From contig NBIV01000729.1 of assembly GCA_003194525.1 (NCBI GenBank), forward strand, positions 1 to 44,763: a stretch of DNA of 44,763 bases, written 5' to 3'. This stretch comes from Gracilariopsis chorda (taxonomy: Eukaryota; Rhodophyta; Florideophyceae; Gracilariales; Gracilariaceae). This document shows positions 9,460 through 19,188 of this stretch, piece after piece; within the stretch, counting starts at the first letter, position 1, and every line of letters starts with the position of its first letter. The notes under the pieces were generated by a model. That model did no database searches. It worked only from the letters and a program-made list of their open reading frames with translations, and was not told the DNA's origin. Both the position numbers and the translations under genes were made by a program.

Positions 9460-10085
9460 AGTTCGTAGAATTTGGAATCAAATTTTGCTGCTTCTATCCC
9501 GTATGGGTCCTAAGCATTCGCGATTCCAAATACATCTTCTATCCCGCATGCTATTTCGCCTCTTGCTCACACAACTTTCCAATGGATTTCGCCTTGCTTT
9601 GGCGTCCTGTCATGGAAGGCGGGCTCCAGCTGGACCTCTGTTCAAGCCTTCTCGTGTTGCGGTTCTGGCAAGCTGTCAATTCGTTATCACGTCAGTCAAG
9701 TGCCGTTCTAAGTCGGACAACGTCCCAAACATCTCAAGCTGGTATGAGATTCTTCACACTAGGAATTTCGTACTCTCCAGACCTGCTCAATGCCCATACG
9801 ACGAGGTTTACGCAGTTTCCGCTCCACTCAACCCTCCTGCACTTAATCTTACCAACTTCATACCTAGCACAAGAACAGAACGAAAGTTTCATCCATACTC
9901 ATCTATGGAACGATTTGAGGGTTCGAATCGGTAATTATACCGTGCAGTGTATATTTCCTTTTTCAGCCTCGGGACTCAGTGCCCTCTTTTCGGCTGCACA
10001 GAGTTTTGTTGGGCGGGATCACTCTCTTCAATTCTTCTCGTACTTTTGTTCTTTCTATAGAAACATACTATGTTATAACTTGTAG
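9456..10085 (+). other. Open frame of 209 codons, unassigned (copy A)
   Basis: ATG 9456 opens a 209-codon frame that is conserved in copy B, and an overlapping second frame (9323-9934) is also open. Neither resembles a family I know. The composition (Phe, Ser, Leu, Tyr) and position directly after the RRM relic suggest it may be the decayed C-terminal low-complexity part of that gene. Two overlapping open frames argue against strong coding constraint on either one. Confidence 0.25.
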
Positions 10086-10660
10086 TTAGTGCAGCGGTTT
10101 GTGTGAAGTGGCGATGTAGTTTGGAAATTTTTGCAGCTTTGGTACATTAGCGAGATCAGGTGCCTTTCGTAAACAATTTTTGCTCCGTACCTGTCATCAT
10201 GTTCAGCAAGAACAAATTGTACATCTTAAGTGAAGTCTAGCACAACTATGATAGAAGCATGGGACCGGTGGAAAGCAAATTGAGAAACAACGTGAGGGAG
10301 GTTAAGGAGTCTAACATAACTTCTGCCACAGCAATACGCAGCTGTTCGTTTTTGCAATGTGCGTTCAATGACTCCCAGTACTTTTGAGGTTACGAAAAGA
10401 TCGGGTTCCAATACTACGGATGCACCAAGTAGAAAGACAGAAATGCGGGATCACCCTCTTTCCCTTTACGAATCGTGAAAGAGACAGCTACCGCTCTCAG
10501 TAAAATGCAGCGTGGCATGGAGCTGCAATGAGGATATCGGATTTGCAGCTTCTACCCCTCTGTGCGTAAATTTGTTCACAAACCCCAATTCATAACAATA
10601 TTAGTAAGAGTGATGATCGAGTACGAGAACAAACTATTATTAAACCAGGCTTACAATACA
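10086..10660. other. No recognisable gene (copy A)
   Basis: Only short frames occur on either strand, and none has a motif I recognise. The stretch separates the RRM relic from the minus-strand HMG-like gene. Confidence 0.4.
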
Positions 10661-10679
10661 ACAAAGTCCTCAAAAGCTT

Positions 10680-11919
10680 CAAAACCCTTCAAAGCTATGA
10701 GGAGAACCCATCCTTATGTCGTTGATTTAGCGCGTCAGCAGCGGCTAACATATCATATGCATCGTCGGCCATTTTTTCTGCTCGTCAGGTAGTTCTTTCC
10801 ATGTTTTTTCCGTGTTCATGAATACGGACATGAGTTTCTGAGAACAGATCCTACGCACTCTGTACAGTTCTTGCCTTTTACTTAACGTGAGAAGACTCCG
10901 AATCATTCTTAGAGTTCGCCGCGCTGAAACTGAAAGCAGCGGCTGCGACATAACAAACGATGTATCGAAAAGCCTTGAAGGAGGAAGCGACACCAGCCTC
11001 AAAGACAGCCTAATCCTTCTTTCTCTTCGCATGAGGGGTTTGATATATCGCAGATGCGCTAACAATTCTTCCAAGTTACCGGTTGGACCAGGACTGTTAT
11101 ATTCCGCGACAGGAGAACAAACCAATAGAGCACCAGGCTCCGGGACCTTTCCCTTCGGTTGTTTGGCGGGACTCTTCACTTCATGCCCCTTATCAAAAGA
11201 GTTTCGATGCGCAGCTTCCTTCGTACGAGTACATGGTGTGGGCATGTTCGGAGTATCTGCCAGAATGGGTGAGAGTAGTGAAAGATTGGAGGCGATCTCA
11301 AGCTGTTCATCCGCGGAAGCGCGTTCTGGCTTTCGATTTAAACGTTGGTATTCGTGTTTCAGGCCCATTTGCTGTTACACGAGGCGGTAACGTTATTCCT
11401 TTGTGATCCGCAAAAAAGGGCTGCCAAAGACGCTCGCATGGCTTCAATGGCCACCTTTTGATGTTCGGGAGAGCAACCAAGCTCAACATCTGTGATGGGG
11501 GACGTGGGCGGCGATTAAGTCCGAAGCGGGGGTGCAACTGGTCTTGGAGGCGGTTGTGGCGAGTGTGGTTTTGGCCGGTCGGTATCAACATAATCAGAGT
11601 GAGAATCATCTGAACCTTCGGAAGGACCGTATGTAATATGAATGATGTGTTTGTGATGAGCAGAATACTGAACCGGACGCGCTTCAACAATGGTCTCGTC
11701 GTGTGGCTCAGCGTGGTTTGGAGGAACGAGTCGTTTTGTTTCATTGAGAACTGAAGTCATTTGATTCATGATTTGATCCATTTGGCTGCGAAGGCGGTCC
11801 CTCCTTTGCGCGGCGTTGGGATTTGAAGGGTCTATAGCAAGCATGTCACATTTGAGATTTTCCCATTGTTGACGAAGATGTTCGCAACGCTCGAAAGCGG
11901 CATTGACGGCGTCGGACAT
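10680..11919 (-). pseudogene. Hypothetical protein with N-terminal helix and HMG-box-like C-terminus, broken (copy A)
   Basis: ATG 11919 lies in a good context and opens 134 codons. An N-terminal helical stretch (FERCEHLRQQWENLK, RRDRLRSQMDQIMNQM) is followed by a proline-rich tail ending at TAA 11515-11517. In the same phase after the stop, coding-like sequence continues (DVELGCSPEHQKVAIEAMRA). Another frame then carries MGLKHEYQRLNRKPERASAD (from 11368). Near 10700-10830, TWKELPDEQKK, then after a one-base shift at an A-run MADDAYDMLAAADALNQRHK, resembles the second half of an HMG box (W-x-x-L-x-x-E-x-K-x-x-Y/M). The pieces may be exons of one chromatin protein or a decayed gene. The 134-codon frame is nearly unchanged in copy B. 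The HMG assignment is tentative. Confidence 0.4.
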
Positions 11920-12519
11920 GGCGACGACGGTAAGTTGCGTTTGGTGTGGAGAGAGGGGGCAGGAGGGAGAAAAAAGGAAGAGGGAGTGCGCTTGTAGAGT
12001 GACGAGAACAGAAGTGAAGGTCAGTTCCAGAAAGCGGTTCCGGGTCGCGCGGACGAGGTTGCTGTGCTAGCGCGCTCGTCAGCTGTGCATCTTCTTCCAT
12101 ACAACGCGCGTGTGACGTGGCCTGGGGTGCGGTGCAGGCTACTGTTGCGATGCCACCACGTTTCCCGCCACGTGGACAGGTGGGCGCGGTTGCACAACAA
12201 AATCTCAGCACGTCGCGCTCAACAAAAGAATCTTCTTGGAAGATGCATCGAACGCGCAGCTCACCAGCAGCACGCCGTCCGCTGCGCTAGCATCACCACC
12301 GCCGTCTTCACCTTTACCTACCCAGAGCGTCATGGGCAAATCTGAATTCGGTGACCCTCCGTGTCTCTATTCCTCGCCACACCCTCAGCCTGATGAGGCA
12401 CAGACGGAGTTCTACTCCGCGCTCGCCGCCTTCCTTACCGCCGTCTTCACAACCGCCTGTGCCACCGCCCTCTCCCTCGCAATGCGCTGTAGCCACACTT
12501 GCAAAAGAGCGACCCTAGT

Positions 12520-14470
12520 CCCTCCCGCAATATGCGCACTGGGCCGCGACCGAATCGTCATCGATCCGGATCCGACAACACGTCAACAAGTGAACTAAAT
12601 GCTCTCCCACTGCCTATGCTCCCCCGCGGAGCCATCCCGTCTGCCCGTCGCCCTCGACCAAACCCACCGTCTTCGATTTGGTACAGAGGGCTTACACGCA
12701 GCCGTCGGGCCGTCTCAATTGTCTAGTCCTTTCTGCGGCGCAGGCGCTGGCAAGGATCTCCAATCCTATTTCGCGCGTCTTCGTCGTCAGTCATGACACC
12801 AAAACGGATTCCACAAAGTTTGCGGTGCTCATTGCAGACGTTTTTAGGATCCATGGAGCGCAAAAACAGCTTTTCTCCAGACCGTTTCCCACCCCATGTG
12901 TCGCCTTGGCAGTACGAAGCCTTCAAGCTGCGCTGGGTTTGTGCGTTACAGCCAGTCATAACCCGTCACAGGACAACTGGCTCAAAGTTTTCTGGAGCGA
13001 CGGCATTCAAATTCGACCTGATGTGTAGAGCAAACCTGTCAAACTCTGCTCACGCCCTTGAAAAACAAGTACGCCATATCTGACCATGATCTACCACCAC
13101 TATCAGATCCCCATCACCAAATTACTGAACAGTACTTTTCGGCGGTTACCACTGCTTTATATAAGCTTCTGCTTGATGTCAGTCCTCCACGCATGGTATA
13201 AACCGCTTGACACGGCGTCGGCACCTCGTTAATCGCCGAAATCTTTCGACGCTTTCAACTTCCTCGTTCGCACTGGTTGAGGAACAATGTACACCAGACC
13301 CAGCCTTCCCAACGCTACCGTTTCCCAATCCAGAGGAAAAAGGTGCTCTGGACCTTGACGTTGAAACTTCAAAACGATGCAATGCTCCAATTGTGGTTGC
13401 GAATGATCCTGATGCCGGTCTCTAGGGGCTGCCAAAATTTCAGCCCATGGGGCGCTGTGTATACTCACCGGTTATGAAATCGCACTGTTGCTGGCTGATC
13501 ACTTGACCAAACACATAAACGATGATCTTACGCAATGTGCTGTCGTCGCCAGAACAGCTTCTTTCAATGTTCTCGCCTCTATAGGCAAAACGAAAGGTTT
13601 CGTCTTCAGGGAAGCATTCACGGGACTCACGTAGATCAACAAGGTAACCTTGGACCTTGAAGAAGAGAGAAAGATGCCCATTTTGGCCAATGAAGAAGCA
13701 TTCGGGTATAATATCACAAGAAACATCGTTTGTGATAAAGACAGTTTTTTGCTGTGGCCATGATGGCCCAGCTGATAGCCATTATATACGAAAAGGAGAA
13801 TGCGATAGGCGAGTGCATACAAGAGTTGCTTATGGAGTACGGTATTAATTTGTCCAGCAACGGTTATTACCGCTTGACTGACTCTTGAACTAAGGCATCA
13901 GAAATATTCGACTCGGCCAGGGAAAATGGACTACCCAGTAAACTCTGCAGTGCTGTAGTGAATTCTGTCCGGGATCTGACGTATGGAAGGGAGACAGCTG
14001 AACCAAGTAGCAAAGCTCTCCTACCAGCAGATACCTCTTCACAATCCTTGAATTTTAGGTGCTCGAAGAAAAACAGCGATGACGAAGATTGTACTCTCAT
14101 TATTCATTTGCGCGGAAGCGGCACTGGTAAGTTCACTTAGATCTTCACGGGTTTGATTTCAGTGCACCTGGAATTGATCTGGCCAGGACCCCTGCAACGT
14201 ATCATTGTTGAGAAAGGAATGGAAATTTTCTCCCCAGCATAGCGGAAGATGCTGTCAGTAGCTTTTCCTCAAGCGGAAACTGACGAGACATCACGTGTTT
14301 TGTTGTTTCTCCATCGCACAGAGCCGAAAATCAATACTACACAGAGCTCCGGACTACGAACGAAGAGCACAAAAGTAGATCAGCTGAGCGATTCTTGAAT
14401 CATGCCGTACGAGAGGCGGTACGTCAGGTATTGCGCCCATTAGCAAACCATGTTTTACAAAGATGATAGC
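12520..14470 (+). pseudogene. Phosphoglucomutase/phosphopentomutase (PGM2-like), degenerate, intron retained (copy A)
   Basis: PGM2-type enzymes move phosphate between the C1 and C5/C6 positions of pentoses or hexoses in the cytosol. In order I see DPDPTTRQQV (12568 on, for W-D-P-N-P-T-T-R), RFGTEGLHAAVGP (12676 on), RVFVVSHDTKTDS, then the catalytic TASHNPSQDNWLKVFWSDG (near 12950-13005). These are followed by YFSAVTTALYK, HGVGTSLIAEIFRRF (13215 on), PNPEEKGALDLDVETS, the metal-binding ANDPDA with the following arginine lost, TGYEIALLLADHLT (13470 on), EEAFGYNITRNIV, MMAQLIAIIYEKENAIG, and NSVRDLTYG near the end. The frame changes at least four times, and TAA and TGA replace sense codons just before HGVG, so it is dead. 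The intron at 14127-14321 rejoins GSGT to EPKI, the substrate phosphate-binding loop. This shows descent from a genomic, not reverse-transcribed, copy. Confidence 0.85.
14127..14321 (+). other. Retained spliceosomal intron in the PGM relic (195 nt, copy A)
   Basis: The intron starts GTAAGT and ends TTGTTTCTCCATCGCACAG after a pyrimidine-rich stretch. Removing it joins codons to read GSGTEPKI, the near-universal C-terminal phosphate-loop motif of phosphohexomutases. This is the best-supported intron in the window and proves spliceosomal gene structure. Confidence 0.85.
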
Positions 14471-14492
14471 AAACCATGTTTTACAAAGATGA
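14441..14492. repeat. Perfect 26-bp tandem duplication (copy A)
   Basis: A 26-base unit beginning TAGCAAACCATG occurs twice in direct succession. It falls at the decayed C-terminus of the PGM relic. The same duplication is in copy B (32157-32208), so it predates the 17.7-kb duplication. Confidence 0.9.
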
Positions 14493-14631
14493 CCCGTGTT
14501 GGTCAAAATGGATCCGTCAACGAGACGGAGAGAGGCGCACAACAGATGAATGTAAGTAGTTCGCACGTACTGGCATCAACAGTTCACTGTATCAGGGTGT
14601 CGTCGTAGCCAAGTTGAGAAAGGAAGAATCT

Positions 14632-15330
14632 TTACTCAGTGGTTGTCAACTCCCCTATTTCTGCCAGCTTCTTTATCAGGCTTGTGAGCTGTGAATTCAA
14701 CTCATCAGCAGATGTCCTAATCTTTGCAAAAACCGTTGGAGGTGCATTGTCTGCAAACCCAGTGGCACTCATCCTCTTTCCTAGGCAGTTGGAGTTTTTA
14801 CATTGACAGACTGCTTTTCAATCCTCTTCAATTCCTTTTCAAAATCGATCATATCAGGCATGGGTATGACGCCCCCGAGATTGTTGCAATGTAAAAATGA
14901 AGGGCATTGCCGCCGAAATCTGTTTCAGTAGCGGATCCTCCCACACCGTCAATGAGTTTAATCGTCAGTTTCTCAGAATTAAATTTGGTCAGAAAAGTAG
15001 CATCCCCTTCTTGGCATGTACATCCGACGCTGGGACGGCGTCAGTTCGAATTGAGAGATAAAATTGTCGACCATGGTCCACTTGATACTCTGCTCTAGCA
15101 TTTCGTATGTAGCGAAACAGAAATTGCATTCTTTCAAAGCGCTCTATAGCCTCTTGCTCAATGCTTCCGCCAGGTGGACATTACGCAATAATTAGTGCCT
15201 GCTTTGGGCTGCCTTCTCACGTGAAGCGATGCCAGATTTCGTTTGTGACATGTAGCATCAACGGATGTACAAAACTAAGACATGTATCCATTACGTAGTG
15301 TTGTTCAGTGCTGGGGTACAGCCCAACAGC
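14632..15330 (-). pseudogene. Valyl-tRNA synthetase C-terminal part, degenerate (copy A)
   Basis: ValRS charges tRNA-Val. On the minus strand I read, in order: VLSFVHPLMLHVTNEIWHRF (about 15280-15225), where R-L-L-H-P-F-M-P-F-V-T-E-E-I-W is expected; EGSPKQALIIA; EAIERFERMQFLFRYIRNAR and AEYQV (about 15160-15080); a broken stretch; IPMPDMIDFEKELKRIEKQ (about 14865-14805), matching the L-x-D-x-E-x-E-x-x-R-L-E-K start of the C-terminal coiled coil; then ATGFADNAPPTVFAKIRTSA and LIKKLAEIGEL, ending at TAA 14632-14634. Only the anticodon-binding end and the tRNA-binding coiled coil are present; the Rossmann catalytic core is absent. In-frame TGA and TAA (near 15220 and 15180) and frameshifts break it. 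It converges with the PGM relic. Confidence 0.8.
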
Positions 15331-15339
15331 GGAAGAGGG

Positions 15340-16475
15340 CAGAAAAGAAACGGTAGATGGAGGAATGCACTCGAACTGGGATTTAGTGGACAAGAAGGAG
15401 ATGTTAGATTACAAAAAGGGTTAAACGGCGTTATGTGGTGAGTTAGTGCATGGAAATCGAAACTTTGTACAGTTTGGAGAACTTACAATCATCTTTCTTA
15501 AGCTCTGACTGGAACTCATCCTCACAAAGGGAGGAAGTGAACCATCCACTGAAGGCAGACAATTGCTTGCAAGGAACTTTGAGCAAAAACATGTCAGTTA
15601 AATCTCTTCGTTGACGTTGTGGATACCGTATTAAGAGTGAACCTTTAACTTTTTGGATTTGTGAGTAGTGCTGCACGTGGTGCGTGAGGGTAATGGAATT
15701 AGATTTTAGAATAGGCAACGAGTACATCGGACGACAAACTTGTGACATGGACGTAAACTTTGGGTAAACATGCGCAGCACATGGTGTGATGTGGGCGGTT
15801 AGTTTGGTAGCGCAAACTGCACGGAAGAGTCTTACAAGGGTGAAGCGCGAGAGACGTTCGAGCGCGGACTAACAGCGTCGACTTGTGCTTGAGAGCTAGA
15901 CAGCTGCAACATGAAGCGATACCGTCCCACTTGGCACGACAGCAGGCTGAAATTCTGCCTACAAAAGCGGGCTGGGGAGGCAAAAGCGGTTGGAAGCAAA
16001 TTCACAACTCGCGGCGCGGTCTCTAGGAGGGACGGAAATGAGACTGTATGTGCAAGCAGTGCGCGGTACGCTGCTGCGTACAAGGGTAGCGCTTATGTAT
16101 TTGATAATTTGTATGGCACACAAGCTGTGATGCAATGGCTAAAGGGTTAGACGTCTACCTTTCGTCGCCGGAGAGGGCAACTGCGGACAAGCGCTGTAAT
16201 CCGCCGTGACGGCCTGTGACCGCCGCGGCGCTGAAGCGCCAATGAGAGGCGCGCATGGCGGCCGCATCGCACTCGCGTCACGACGCGCCGCGCACATGCG
16301 CACATGCGCAGCCGGCGAGCAGCGACCGCAGCAACGCAGCGACCGCAGCAACAGAGCAGCCCTTCACAGGTGCTCGCCATCGCAGATATCCAAAGCTTCA
16401 TGCTCAGCCCCAAAAATCAACACCCAAAAATGAAAAATACCCAAACAACCTCCCGCTTCCGCCCCTTTGAGCGCA
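15340..16475. other. Unassigned stretch with a small open frame at 15911-16150 (+) (copy A)
   Basis: A 79-codon frame with its own ATG (15911-16150, plus strand; starts MKRYRPTWHDSRLKFCLQKR) is identical in copy B. It has a basic N-terminus and no domain I know. The bases 16200-16350 are GC-rich with a short imperfect repeat (CGACCGCAGCAAC twice). The rest shows no recognisable gene. Confidence 0.25.
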
Positions 16476-16479
16476 GCTG

Positions 16480-17842
16480 TTATCTACCCTCCGTACGTCT
16501 CACGAGAGCTACCGATCGCTTGCCTTGACGCGCAGTTCCAGGCATCACAGAAATGCGCGTAGATCTGCCGGGCATGGAGCTCTGACACGTCGGCTCCGCC
16601 TTGCGGTTCGCCTCGCGTTCCTCCTTGGCGCGTTCCTTGTCGCGAATGCGCGTGTCAATCATCTCTGCCAGCATCGCAAAGACATCCGGCATGGGCTCAC
16701 CCGCCTTCCTCATAGCGTTCAAAACGCGACAACGATTGATCACATTGTACAACTTCTGCTTGCGGCGCAAGCTGTACGATGTGATCAATTGTTGTTGCGT
16801 ATGGTAGCCGATCGACGCCTTAAACCTCGGCGCGCCTGAAAACTTAAACGTCTTTCCGACTGTGCGGCACCTCTCCAGCAGTCTGTAGTCATTCACACGA
16901 CGACTGTCTCCTTTGCAATGATCGCGCAGCGGCACACCGTCCGGAGCACCGGTTCCATGCATGATCCATAAATACATGTCTACCACAGCCTCCCAGTCAT
17001 TCAGATAGGCTTCGTCCACATCCGAGGACGTGGAGCCGTGGCTGCGGGTACGCACGCTATGGAATCAATCTTCGCCACCCTCAAACGCGCTGGGGTTGGA
17101 TGTGGGCATTGTGCGTGCGGACAGACGGCTGCGTTTGCAGGGACGTTCCGTCATTGGCGAAGACCGAGGTAGAGAGGGCACGGACGCCAACGTGCCGAGG
17201 GCCTGTGGAGGCCGCTGTTCAGGGGCGTATTGGAGGGTAGGAGCACGCTGAGACGTGCGGCCGGCCGGATGCACAGGCGCCACGGGTGGTATGGGGTTAA
17301 CTGTCGCGGGGGTAGGGGCTCCATTGCCCGACTGTGGGCAGGACGTGACTCGAGTTAAGCCCTCTCCGTCAGCAAAGGTTAGATTGACGGTGCAGCTGGA
17401 GTGAAAGTTGAAGGTGTCTGTGTGTAAGGAAACGAAGAAAGAAGAACTTGTTTGTCAGCAGCTGGCAAAAGGGAGGTAGAAAGGGGTGGGGCGGAGGGAT
17501 TGGTGAGCCATTGAACATACAATAGTTTTGAACATAAGTCTGCACGCCCGTTACTTGAAGTTGAGCAGGCTCACCATTGGGGTGGTCATTATGAGAGACC
17601 ACTGGCGGCAGATTGCTCGGGCCTGGCGCCGTTTTGTTCGTCAGGTTCTGCGGAGGGTGCTGCGGAGGGTGCTGCGGAGGGTGCTGCGGAGTGTGTGGAG
17701 GAGAGAGCGGCGAACGGAGCTGTAAAGGGTGATGCAGAGGGTGCTGCAGCGGGAGCGGGAGCCGCGGCGGGAGCTGCGGGGGGTGCTTTGGAGAAGGCTG
17801 ATTATTACGTGAACCGTGGGGGCCGGGGGGAGTCACGTTCAT
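16480..17842 (-). pseudogene. Hypothetical gene: proline-rich N-terminus, one intron, conserved 191-codon C-terminal half, single TGA (copy A)
   Basis: ATG 17842 opens a proline-rich segment with (H-P-P-Q) repeats. The frame is followed by a classic acceptor (TTCTTCTTTCTTCGTTTCC, then TTACACACAG) near 17434-17406. From there a new frame reads TFNFHSSCTVNLTFADGEGL and stays open through VAPVHPAGRTSQRAP to TGA at 17065-17067. A donor GTGAGC is available near 17572. After the TGA the same phase continues for 191 codons to the stop at 16480, with AYLNDWEAVVDMYLWIMHGT, KTFKFSGAPRFKASIGYHTQ and a charged helix near the end (TRIRDKERAKEEREANRKAE). This last part is identical in copy B, stop included. 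I do not recognise the protein. It could be a real gene with an unseen second intron, a read-through product or a young pseudogene. Confidence 0.45.
17649..17695. repeat. 12-bp coding minisatellite (copy A)
   Basis: The unit TGCGGAGGGTGC occurs three times in a row, with further partial units. On the minus strand it encodes the H-P-P-Q repeats of the proline-rich gene. Copy B differs in unit number and spacing here (35366-35400). Confidence 0.8.
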
Positions 17843-19188
17843 TTGTGGGTGCCAAAGGTTGAGCCGTTATTTCTGTTTTTGGGACGATGGAGGTGCAAGC
17901 GGAGTTGGTAATGGGAAGGGTCACAGGTTCTGCCTTTCTTCGTTTTCGAAGAGAGGTGGGGCGGCGAAACAGAGCGGTGCCGACGCGCGCTCCCTTAAGT
18001 ACGGAAGCTGGTGGTGCGAAGGTAGGTGGGCGCCACGTGCGGATGCTGTTTTTCGCGTTAGTTTGGGTGCAGTACCGGAGCACGTGGCGGGGGGTGCGCT
18101 GTCCGCGGCGCGTTTGTGCCGCGTCCAGAGAGCGTGCGTATAACGCGTGCGAACGGCTCGCTGGAGGGGGGAGGGGGGGGAGAGAGTGTCGGTGACGGGG
18201 TGTAACTTTTTGAATGGACGGGCGGGCTTTTCCCTCCTCCAACACTTATTTCTGCTGCGTATGTGACAGCGTCGGTTTCGTACCGGCACTGTCCTTGGCG
18301 CGGCTGCCCTCAAGGCGGCGTTTTGACCGCTTTTCGAGCCGGCTGAAAAAGAAAAATGTGATCGCTGCCAGCTGGCGGGAGAAAGTGACGGCGATTGAAA
18401 TGCCAAACGGCTCTGTGTTCGATTTCACCTGTGTGTCAGCGCTTTTGGTCGGGTATTGCTGATTATCGACAACGAAGGTAGCCGCATCGATCGCGCCTGT
18501 TCGGTGCATTCTCCCGGAAACATGTAGATACCACGGATTTTGCGCTTTCGGCAATCTCCCTCCGGCAGCCTTGCTTCGGCCGTACCGCGCTTGTGATGCA
18601 CCTACGTAGAGATTACAAGACGCGCTGTCTCAAGATTCACGTGACACCCTGCGGTCGATCTCTCAACGCACAACGTGCCAGGTGGTGGGTTGAGAGGTAG
18701 TACCTTGCCACGCACCAACATCACACCCGTCGCATTGCTCCCGTGACCGATATTCACCCTGGCCATCATTGGTAACATGCCGAACGCTCCAACTCAGCGC
18801 GCTCACGTACAATCCGTTTCCGCACCAAATGTACTCCGAAAATGGTAACACTTTCTACTTCAATGCAGACACGTAGTCCTTCAAGGACGTATGGTTCCTT
18901 CCCAACTTGCTCTCGCATTCAAGCTACCTCGCCTTCATGTTTGTGTCTGCTGTCGTTTCCGACACTAAAAGAGAGTGTCCGAGCCCTCGCCACTCACTCT
19001 CGGCCCTTCAAACATGTTAACATGTACTTGCTACTAGTGGCGAACTGTTCTAACCCACAATGAAGAAATTAGAGAACGGAATGTTTACATTAAACAGGAG
19101 TACGCTCCTGTTTACTTTCAACGCAAAAAACAACTATACACACAAGACACACACACACACATGAACAAAACATGCAAAAGTGAAAGTG
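17843..19188. other. No convincing gene (copy A); spacer between two minus-strand genes
   Basis: The region is GC-rich at 17900-18350 with long but unconvincing frames on both strands that change between copies with single-base indels. A perfect 14-bp palindrome (ACATGTTAACATGT) is at 19012-19025. A hairpin with 10-bp arms (TAAACAGGAG, loop TACG, CTCCTGTTTA) is at 19091-19114, just 3' of the zinc-finger gene. A short CA repeat lies near 19150. The hairpin could mark a 3' end but nothing proves it. Confidence 0.35.

Noticed and set aside
12520..14470. Functional phosphoglucomutase gene with several introns
   Set aside because: Only one intron is convincing. Stops replace conserved Tyr and Met before HGVG, and the metal-loop Arg is lost, so splicing cannot rescue it.
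14770..14820. CQCKNSNCL motif suggesting a tesmin/TSO1 CXC domain
   Set aside because: It is a reading in the wrong frame of the ValRS coiled-coil region; the sequence on both sides matches ValRS and no second CXC repeat follows.
17045..17067. Very short intron (22 nt, GTGGCG...CATAG) removing the TGA
   Set aside because: Its removal would shift the frame away from the conserved downstream half.
18390..18554. Possible Ty1/copia protease motif (NPWYLHVSG)
   Set aside because: The aspartate of D-S-G-A is absent and no other copia domain lies nearby.
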